From Sphingomonas bacterium (lineage in GTDB: Bacteria > Pseudomonadota > Alphaproteobacteria > Sphingomonadales > Sphingomonadaceae): a DNA stretch of 6,794 nucleotides. A model generated the notes under the pieces. The model did no database searches and was not told where the DNA came from. It was given only the letters and a program-made list of their open reading frames with translations. The translations under genes and the position numbers were made by a program. Where the stretch lies: the NCBI GenBank assembly GCA_026785645.1, contig JAJAZM010000098.1:1-6794 (forward strand), written 5' to 3'. Shown piece after piece: positions 1-4,411 of this stretch; the first letter of the stretch is position 1, and the number at the start of each line of letters is the position of its first letter.

Positions 1-121
1 TCGGGGTGGCGTTGATAAGGCTGCAATGCGGACACTCGGCACCGTCCGGCCAGCGAAGCGCTTCCAGGTGCTTGCGGGCTGCTACGGCGTCGATAAAGCG
101 GGGTGCGAGAATGTCTTCCAT
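1..121 (-). CDS. IS1595 family transposase, N-terminal fragment (cut by window edge)
   Basis: Only the first 40 codons are visible; the gene runs off the left edge and is not shown to be broken. The peptide starts MEDILAPRFIDAVAARKHLE, then has an LRWPDGAECPHC stretch at residues 22-33. Acidic start, short helix, LRWP and a CPHC half-site are the hallmark of the zinc-ribbon that opens IS1595/ISXO2-like transposases, where it helps bind DNA ahead of a DDE-type catalytic domain. The second zinc half-site and the catalytic domain would lie outside the window. The ATG at 121-119 overlaps the TAA of the upstream small ORF (TAATG), so translation is probably coupled. Family call is from motif recognition, not a search. 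Confidence 0.75.
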   Translation of the reverse strand, partial: MEDILAPRFIDAVAARKHLEALRWPDGAECPHCSLINATP

Positions 122-345
122 TAGTCCATCTTTTCCAGTTCGTCGCGCAGGCGACGGGCTTCCTCACCAACAAATGTCTCAATGTGACGAACGGCCATTA
201 GGTGATGCCAAAGCACCGGTCGCTTCAACGGGCCTTGAAGCGGCGCGCGGAGAACGAGAAGCTGCGCCCCCGCGCTTTCTGGATCGCCATCCGTATAGGT
301 TAGCTGAATCATCGCTTCATCTATCTCGGTTGAAATCAGCTTCAT
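121..345 (-). CDS. Small ORF of unknown function coupled to the IS1595 transposase (74 aa)
   Basis: I do not recognise this 74-residue protein. It begins MKLISTEIDEAMIQLTYTDG and ends in a charged, probably helical stretch (EEARRLRDELEKMD); the middle has LVLRAPLQGPLKRP followed by WHHL. There is no membrane segment, signal peptide or cysteine pair. The ATG at 345 is chosen over an upstream in-frame ATG at 378 because AAGGAG lies just before it on the minus strand. Evidence that it is real: that strong ribosome site, a promoter just upstream, and a TAATG overlap with the transposase. It therefore seems to be the first gene of the insertion sequence operon, either an accessory ORF of this IS subgroup or a passenger. 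A DNA-binding or antitoxin-like role is possible but nothing in the sequence demonstrates it. Confidence 0.65.
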   Translation of the reverse strand: MKLISTEIDEAMIQLTYTDGDPESAGAQLLVLRAPLQGPLKRPVLWHHLMAVRHIETFVGEEARRLRDELEKMD

Positions 346-366
346 CGCGCAATCTCCTTGTCCGCG

Positions 367-396
367 CTTATCGGGCAATCAGGGGTGCTTTGTCAA
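367..396 (-). promoter_or_regulatory. Probable promoter of the IS operon
   Basis: On the minus strand there is a perfect -35 hexamer TTGACA (396-391), an 18-base spacer and a GATAAG -10 (372-367, four of six matches to TATAAT). It lies some 20 bases before the AAGGAG and ATG of the 74-aa ORF, so it is well placed to drive that ORF and the transposase. It sits within the presumed terminal repeat region, as is common for insertion sequences. Motif match only. Confidence 0.45.
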
Positions 397-409
397 GTAT
401 ATAATTGCC
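381..409. repeat. Presumed terminal inverted repeat of the IS1595 element
   Basis: The AT-rich stretch around AAGTATATAATTGCC (395-409) marks the tip of the insertion sequence by position: beyond it the endolysin reading frame resumes. The partner repeat is outside the window, so inversion cannot be verified here. A 6-bp inverted pair, GGCAAT at 374-379 and ATTGCC at 404-409, also occurs inside this end and could form a loose hairpin. Confidence 0.4.
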
Positions 410-630
410 GAGATTATCCCGACCTGGTTCCCGATGGACGGATTGGCGATGTCACGCTGGTCGCGCTCGATGCATTCCTCAAGGTGCGGGGCAAGTCGGG
501 TGCGGTGACTGTGCTGCTGCGCGCGCTCGAAGCGCTCCAGGGGGAGCGCTACCTCCGCCTCGCCGAAAGGCGGCCCGCCAATGAGGCATTCCTTTATGGC
601 TGGCTCGCCAACCGTATCGGTACACGATGA
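410..630 (+). pseudogene. Phage endolysin (GH108 N-acetylmuramidase type), C-terminal remnant
   Basis: About 72 codons remain, reading RDYPDLVPDGRIGDVTLVAL through to ANRIGTR. The DGRIG-x-x-TL-x-AL motif followed by LLRALEALQGERYLRLAER and FLYGWLANRIG is the pattern of the C-terminal peptidoglycan-binding domain (PG_binding_3 type) of GH108 phage muramidases, which cut cell-wall glycan at lysis. The N-terminal catalytic lysozyme domain with its active-site glutamate is absent, evidently displaced by the insertion sequence ending at about 409. The frame stays open back into the IS end (to a TTG at 358), but no ribosome site precedes that codon, so meaningful translation is unlikely. Its TGA (628-630) overlaps the holin-like start (ATGA). 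The displaced 5' half should lie left of the insertion sequence unless it was deleted. Product name is by motif memory and moderately sure; loss of the front half is clear. Confidence 0.7.
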
Positions 631-947
631 TGCGCGGTCCGCATTGGCCGCCGCGCGACTGGCGGGCGATCATCGCGCTGATCGCGTCGATCGTCGGCGC
701 AGCGGTGCTGACCGCATTCTCGGTGTGGTTAGTGACGTTACTGGTGATGTTCGCCCGCGCCGACCCCAAGCTCCGGATGGAGGTCATCCGTGCGCTCGCC
801 ACCAGCAATTACGGTCTGCTGGCAATCATCGGCGCGATCCTGCTCAGCCTCGGGCTCGCGATCAACCGGCGGAGCGTCAAGGGCAGCGCGTTCGGCGCCA
901 GCTTCGAAGCCGCGGGCGGGGAGGATGACCATGCTGATCCTCGCTGA
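627..947 (+). CDS. Holin-like small membrane protein (106 aa)
   Basis: The 106-residue protein has two hydrophobic segments: about residues 13-42 (IIALIASIVGAAVLTAFSVW and onward) and about 63-79 (GLLAIIGAILLSLGLAI), joined by a charged loop (ARADPKLRME), with a short charged C-terminal tail. Two helices, small size and a place between an endolysin and a spanin pair fit a class II-like phage holin, which forms inner-membrane lesions that trigger lysis. The function is inferred from topology and context; I recognise no specific holin family. There are tandem ATGs at 627 and 630, the first overlapping the endolysin stop (ATGA), so it was probably translated by coupling with the endolysin gene. 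With that gene decapitated, expression may now be reduced. Its 3' end overlaps the next gene by 17 bases. Confidence 0.65.
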   Translation: MMRGPHWPPRDWRAIIALIASIVGAAVLTAFSVWLVTLLVMFARADPKLRMEVIRALATSNYGLLAIIGAILLSLGLAINRRSVKGSAFGASFEAAGGEDDHADPR

Positions 948-1311
948 CTTCGCCCGTCGCTTCGCGCCGTGGATCTTGATTGCGACGTTCGCACTGCTGA
1001 TCGCGCTGGTCGGCCCCGCGGCGTGCCGCAAGCTCAACCAGGAATCGGCGCGTGCTCGGCTTGGCGAGCAATCGGCCAGTTCGGCCAGCCGCAATGGCGA
1101 GGATGCGGTGGCGACGGTCGGTGCCGCCGCCCGCCGCGAGCAACAATCCGATGCGCTCACCCGCGCCAATGAAAAGGAGATTCGTGATGCCCAAGGTGCC
1201 GATGTCCGGCTTGATCCTGCTGTGCGCGATGCCGGCCTTGGCGGGCTGTGCCGGCGGCCCGCCTATCGTGACCATGAGCGGTGCCGGTTGCGCCGCGCTG
1301 CTGCCGAGTGA
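931..1311 (+). CDS. Rz-like inner-membrane spanin (i-spanin), 126 aa
   Basis: The protein has one N-terminal membrane segment (about residues 12-29, FAPWILIATFALLIALVG), then a long polar, Ala/Arg/Glu-rich helical region (about 35-85) and a C-terminal part with two cysteines around LCRRPAYRDHERC. A type II membrane anchor followed by a periplasmic coiled helix is the layout of Rz-type i-spanins, which bridge to an outer-membrane lipoprotein and fuse the two membranes in the final step of phage lysis. The ANEKEIRDAQGAD...LDPAVRDAG pattern resembles spanins of alphaproteobacterial prophages. The ATG at 931 is preferred to the one at 925 because GGGGAGG (917-924) is correctly spaced only for 931. 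The partner gene starts inside this one in another frame, as in lambda Rz/Rz1. Homology is from recognition, not a search. Confidence 0.7.
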   Translation: MLILADFARRFAPWILIATFALLIALVGPAACRKLNQESARARLGEQSASSASRNGEDAVATVGAAARREQQSDALTRANEKEIRDAQGADVRLDPAVRDAGLGGLCRRPAYRDHERCRLRRAAAE

Positions 1312-1519
1312 GTGGCGCAGCGGAGTGATCGCGGCGCCGCTTCCCGAGGGAATAACGGTCGGAGACTGGGTCGCCTTCGCCGACGCGCAAACCGGCAAGC
1401 TCGACGAAGCCAATGGCCGCACCCGCGATGCGATCGGGATCGTCGAACGCTGCGAAGCGCGGGATCGCGACGCCGTGAAGCGCGCGCGGCGCGGTTGGCT
1501 GGGACGACTGGTCGACTGA
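1187..1519 (+). CDS. Rz1-like outer-membrane spanin lipoprotein (o-spanin), 110 aa
   Basis: It begins MPKVPMSGLILLCAMPALAG followed by Cys21, a clear lipoprotein signal peptide with an LAGC lipobox, so the mature protein would be lipid-anchored. The rest (GAGCAALLPSEW, VGDWVAFADAQTGKLDEANG, IGIVERCEARD) is soluble with two more cysteines, suited to the periplasm. The start at 1187 is supported by AAGGAGA at 1174-1180. It begins within the i-spanin gene in the +1 frame, overlaps it by 125 bases, and continues 208 bases past its end, an embedded-then-extending spanin pair. At 110 residues it is longer than the very short lambda Rz1. It is inferred to be the outer-membrane half of the spanin complex. 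The frame continues upstream to 1052, but that part is shadow coding of the i-spanin and has no matching signal peptide. Confidence 0.7.
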   Translation: MPKVPMSGLILLCAMPALAGCAGGPPIVTMSGAGCAALLPSEWRSGVIAAPLPEGITVGDWVAFADAQTGKLDEANGRTRDAIGIVERCEARDRDAVKRARRGWLGRLVD

Positions 1520-1557
1520 GGTTGGGCCCGTTGGCGCGCGCGGCGCATTGAGCGGTG

Positions 1558-2484
1558 ATGACCAAATTCGCCCGCCGCTTCGCCCGTCGTCCATTTCTGT
1601 TCGGAAGCATTGGCCTGCTCGGCGGGGCCGGGCTGGCCTTGCTCGGTTGCTCGCCCGCCGGATTGCTCAACGGGGTCAGCCGGATCGCGGGCGACGGCGG
1701 GGTGCGCGTTGCACTGCGCGGCGCGCCTTATGGCTCGGATCCCCGCCAGAAGCTCGATGTCTACCTGCCCGACAAATCGCCCGCCGGCGCGCAATTGCCG
1801 GTGGTGATCTTCTTCTACGGCGGCGGCTGGGTCGATGGAGACCGCGGCGATTATGCCTTCGCCGGCCGGGCCTTTGCGGCGCAGGGGTTCGTTGCGGTGG
1901 TCGCCGATTACCGGCTGGTGCCGCAGGTCCGTTTCCCCGCCTTCAATCAGGATGGTGCGCTGGCGGTGAAGTGGGTGCGCGACAATGTTGCGCGCTATGG
2001 CGGCGATCCGGCGCGGATTGCATTGTCGGGCCATTCGGCGGGGGCGTATATTGCAGCGATGCTTAGCCTCGACCGGCATTACCTCAGCGAGGTCGGGGTC
2101 GATCCGGCGATCATCCGCGCCGCGGCCTTGCTCTCGGGCCCCTATGATTTCTATCCGTTTACCGAAATGCGTGGGCGCGATGCGCTTGGCGCATGGCCTC
2201 GACCGGCGGAAACCCAGCCGATCAGCTTCGCGCGTGCCGACGCCCCGCCGATGCTGCTGATCCACGGCACCGCCGATACCGTGGCCAGGCCATATAACAG
2301 CGAGCGGCTGGCGGCGAAACTGACCGCGCTCGGCGCCCCGGTCGAGCTTCGGCTGTATCCGGACAAGAGCCACATCGACACGATCAAGTCGCTGTCCCCG
2401 GCGTTTCGCGGCAGCACCCCGGCGCTGGCCGACAGCATCGCCTTCTTGCGCCGCAACACCGCGCTTCCCACATCCCGTCCTTGA
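1558..2484 (+). CDS. Lipoprotein alpha/beta-hydrolase, carboxylesterase-like (308 aa)
   Basis: This is a predicted esterase of the alpha/beta-hydrolase fold, likely acting on small ester substrates at the cell envelope. Residues 1-31 form a basic, then hydrophobic, leader ending LALLGC with a lipobox cysteine at 31; the RR pairs at 7-11 are not a convincing Tat motif. The catalytic set is visible: nucleophile Ser160 in GHSAG, Asp240 in HGTAD, His272 in DKSHID. The oxyanion stretch is FYGGGW (86-91), with Tyr where hormone-sensitive-lipase relatives have HGGG, as is common in BD-FAE-like hydrolases. Length is normal for the group. The start is uncertain between GTG 1555 and ATG 1558; neither has a strong ribosome site. 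It lies 38 bases after the phage cassette and ends 17 bases before hslV, so it may be cotranscribed with the protease genes. The substrate cannot be told. Confidence 0.85.
   Translation: MTKFARRFARRPFLFGSIGLLGGAGLALLGCSPAGLLNGVSRIAGDGGVRVALRGAPYGSDPRQKLDVYLPDKSPAGAQLPVVIFFYGGGWVDGDRGDYAFAGRAFAAQGFVAVVADYRLVPQVRFPAFNQDGALAVKWVRDNVARYGGDPARIALSGHSAGAYIAAMLSLDRHYLSEVGVDPAIIRAAALLSGPYDFYPFTEMRGRDALGAWPRPAETQPISFARADAPPMLLIHGTADTVARPYNSERLAAKLTALGAPVELRLYPDKSHIDTIKSLSPAFRGSTPALADSIAFLRRNTALPTSRP
2445..2473 (+). promoter_or_regulatory. Possible heat-shock (RpoH-type) promoter before hslV
   Basis: Within the end of the hydrolase gene lies CTTGCG (2445-2450) followed after 16 bases by CCCACAT (2467-2473), about 28 bases before the hslV ATG. 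The halves resemble the CTTGAA and CCCCAT-type boxes of sigma-32 promoters, and hslVU is heat-shock controlled in many bacteria. The match is imperfect, the region is coding and GC-rich, and such hits arise by chance. Confidence 0.25.
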
Positions 2485-2501
2485 GATACGCGGGAGCGAA
2501 T

Positions 2502-3053
2502 ATGGAAAGCTGGCACGGCACGACGATCCTCGGGGTCAAGGTTGGCGGGCGCACGGTGATCGCCGGCGACGGCCAGGTCAGCCTCGGCAATACGGTGATC
2601 AAGCCCAACGCCAAGAAAGTCCGGCGGCTGGGCAAGGACGGTAGCGTGATCGGCGGGTTTGCCGGGGCGACGGCGGATGCCTTCACCCTGTTCGAGCGGC
2701 TCGAGAAGAAGCTCGAGGCGAGCCGCGGGCAATTGCTTCGCGCCGCGGTCGAGCTGGCGAAGGATTGGCGGACCGACAAATATCTCCGCAATCTCGAGGC
2801 GATGATGATCGTCGCCGATGCCGAGGTGATGCTGATCCTGACCGGCAATGGCGATGTCTTGGAGCCCGAGGGCAATGACGGAAACGCCATCGCCGCAATC
2901 GGATCGGGTGGCAATTATGCGCTGGCCGCCGCCAAGGCGCTGGCCGATTACGAGCCCGATCCAGAGAAACTCGCCCGCCGCGCAATGGCGATCGCCGCCG
3001 AAGTGTGCGTCTTCACCAACGACCGGCTGACGGTCGAAGAAGTCGGCGCCTAA
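2502..3053 (+). CDS. hslV: HslV (ClpQ), proteolytic subunit of the HslVU ATP-dependent protease
   Basis: HslV is the threonine peptidase of the cytoplasmic HslVU protease, forming a double hexameric ring that degrades proteins unfolded by HslU. The protein is 183 residues, full length. The catalytic threonine is Thr7 in WHGTTIL; the six-residue leader MESWHG should be removed by self-cleavage, unlike the E. coli form where only Met precedes it, and such leaders are typical of alphaproteobacteria. Other landmarks are AGDGQVSLGNTV (21-32), catalytic-type Lys39 in NAKKVRRL, GFAGATADAFTLFE, ELAKDWRTDKYLR, ITGNGDV-like LTGNGDV and IGSGG. The ATG at 2502 follows GGGAG (2492-2496) at good spacing; an upstream TTG at 2481 would add an unsupported extension. 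The gene is followed by hslU, 50 bases downstream on the same strand. Confidence 0.97.
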   Translation: MESWHGTTILGVKVGGRTVIAGDGQVSLGNTVIKPNAKKVRRLGKDGSVIGGFAGATADAFTLFERLEKKLEASRGQLLRAAVELAKDWRTDKYLRNLEAMMIVADAEVMLILTGNGDVLEPEGNDGNAIAAIGSGGNYALAAAKALADYEPDPEKLARRAMAIAAEVCVFTNDRLTVEEVGA

Positions 3054-3061
3054 CCCAAGGC

Positions 3062-3083
3062 CCGTTTGTGTCGGGACAAACGG
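3062..3083 (+). promoter_or_regulatory. Stem-loop in the hslV-hslU spacer
   Basis: CCGTTTGT (3062-3069) and ACAAACGG (3076-3083) are a perfect 8-bp inverted repeat around a six-base loop (GTCGGG). It begins 8 bases after the hslV stop and ends 20 bases before the hslU ATG. No T-run follows, so it is not a standard terminator. It could stabilise the upstream transcript end, attenuate read-through, or tune the HslV:HslU ratio; these roles are inferences. Confidence 0.6.
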
Positions 3084-3103
3084 AAGTTGAAAGACGATAA
3101 TCA

Positions 3104-4399
3104 ATGAACGATGCACTGACCCCCAAGGCGATCGTCGCCGCGCTTGACGAGCATATTGTCGGGCAGACCGAGGCCAAGAAAGCGGTCGCGGTGGCGATGC
3201 GCAATCGCTGGCGGCGGCAGCGGCTGTCGCCCGAACTGCGCGAGGAAGTGACGCCCAAGAACATCCTGATGATCGGGCCGACGGGTTGCGGCAAGACCGA
3301 GATCAGCCGGCGCTTGGCGAAGCTGGCCGATGCGCCGTTCGTCAAGGTCGAGGCGACCAAGTTCACCGAGGTCGGCTACGTCGGTCGCGACGTCGAGCAG
3401 ATCGCCCGCGACCTGGTCGAGGAAGCGGTGCGGCTCGAGCGCGAGCGGCGGCGCGACAAGGTAAAGGCGGCGAGCGACGATGCGGCGATGGAGCGATTGC
3501 TCGACGCGCTGACCGGCAAGGGCTCGTCCGAAGCGACCCGCGCCAGCTTTCGCCAACGCTATGCCGACGGATCGCTCAATGAGGCCGAGGTCGAGATTGA
3601 GGTGAGCGAGGCGCCCGCCATGCCGTTCGACATGCCGGGCAATGGTGTCGGCATGATCAATCTGTCCGAGATGATGTCGAAGATCGGCGGCGGCGCGCCC
3701 AAGAAAAGGCGCAAACTGAAGGTTCCCGACGCCTTTGCCAAGCTGGCCGAGGAGGAAGCCGACAAGCGCGTCGATGCCGATGACGTGACCCGCGTCGCAC
3801 TGGCCGATGCCGAGGCCAATGGCATCGTGTTCCTCGACGAGATCGACAAGATTGCGGTCAGCGACGTGCGCGGTGGGTCGGTCAGCCGCGAAGGCGTCCA
3901 GCGTGACCTGCTGCCGCTGATCGAAGGAACCACGGTGGCGACCAAATATGGGCCGATCAAGACCGACCATATCCTGTTCATCGCGTCGGGCGCGTTTCAT
4001 GTCGCCAAGCCGGCCGATCTGCTCCCCGAGCTTCAGGGACGGCTGCCGATCCGGGTCGAACTGGCGGCGCTGACCGAGCAGGATTTCGTCCGCATCCTGT
4101 CCTCCACCCGGGCCAGCCTGACCGAACAATATCGCGCCTTGCTGAAGACCGAGGATGTGACGATCGAATTCACCGAAGACGGCATCGCCGCGCTTGCCCG
4201 GATCGCGGCGGAGGTCAACGAATCGCTCGAGAATATCGGCGCTCGGCGGCTGTCGACGGTGATGGAGAAATTGCTCGAGGACGTGAGCTTCACCGCCGAG
4301 GATCGCGGCGGCGAGACCTTGCTGATCGATGCGGCGTTCGTCGAAGGGCAATTGGCGGGGATCGCCCGCGACACCGACCTCAGCCGCTACGTGCTGTAA
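3104..4399 (+). CDS. hslU: HslU (ClpY), AAA+ unfoldase subunit of the HslVU protease
   Basis: HslU is the hexameric ATPase that recognises, unfolds and threads substrates into HslV. The protein is 431 residues, close to the usual length. Landmarks in order: TPKAIVAALDEHIVGQ (6-21), Walker A GPTGCGKT (58-65), pore-loop GYVG (91-94), intermediate I-domain (about 105-235) with the charged ERERRRDK and DGSLNEAEVEIEV stretches, Walker B IVFLDEID (241-248), arginine-finger region ELQGRLPIR (309-317), sensor-2 region NIGARRL (377-383), and the C-terminal tail DLSRYVL, which in the family docks into HslV. No key residue is missing. The start is fixed by family alignment of the N-terminus; the ribosome site is weak (GAAAG, 3090-3094), so it may partly depend on translation from hslV. 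It converges with the minus-strand PLP gene, only 12 bases separating them. Confidence 0.97.
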   Translation: MNDALTPKAIVAALDEHIVGQTEAKKAVAVAMRNRWRRQRLSPELREEVTPKNILMIGPTGCGKTEISRRLAKLADAPFVKVEATKFTEVGYVGRDVEQIARDLVEEAVRLERERRRDKVKAASDDAAMERLLDALTGKGSSEATRASFRQRYADGSLNEAEVEIEVSEAPAMPFDMPGNGVGMINLSEMMSKIGGGAPKKRRKLKVPDAFAKLAEEEADKRVDADDVTRVALADAEANGIVFLDEIDKIAVSDVRGGSVSREGVQRDLLPLIEGTTVATKYGPIKTDHILFIASGAFHVAKPADLLPELQGRLPIRVELAALTEQDFVRILSSTRASLTEQYRALLKTEDVTIEFTEDGIAALARIAAEVNESLENIGARRLSTVMEKLLEDVSFTAEDRGGETLLIDAAFVEGQLAGIARDTDLSRYVL

Positions 4400-4411
4400 G
4401 CCAGGCGCTGA

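Larger units (their letters stand above)
1..409 (-). mobile_element. IS1595-family insertion sequence, one end (partial)
   Basis: This is the transposase-start end of an IS1595 (ISXO2-like) insertion sequence; the remainder lies beyond the left edge of the window. It is recognised from the transposase N-terminus, and because endolysin coding sequence abruptly begins just outside it. The outer tip is placed at about 409: read on the minus strand the end begins GGCAATTATATACTTGACA, which resembles an AT-rich IS1595-type terminal repeat, and the in-frame endolysin homology starts at about 410-412. By eye the stretch has clearly lower GC than the genes to its right, which fits acquired DNA. IS1595 elements usually make 8-bp target duplications; the candidate here would be 410-417 (GAGATTAT). 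The matching copy and other inverted repeat are out of view, so the boundary could be off by a few bases. Confidence 0.6.

Noticed and set aside
6..404. 132-codon plus-strand frame at the left edge
   Set aside because: It is antisense to the transposase start and small ORF, which have a promoter, ribosome site and stop-start overlap on the minus strand.
1520..1557. Phage attachment site or terminator at the end of the lysis cassette
   Set aside because: The stretch is short and GC-rich with no tRNA end, no clear stem-loop and no repeat partner visible in the window.
877..2373. 498-codon open frame on the minus strand
   Set aside because: It lies antisense to the spanin genes and the hydrolase, all of which have clear domains. 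It is low-complexity Arg/Ala/Gly-rich, shows no motif, and is expected in GC-rich DNA.
2151..3116. 321-codon minus-strand frame across the hydrolase end and hslV
   Set aside because: It crosses two confident genes on the other strand with no motif or ribosome site worth noting.
3101..4351. 416-codon open frame antisense to hslU
   Set aside because: It mirrors the hslU codons, has no recognisable domain, and hslU is certain.
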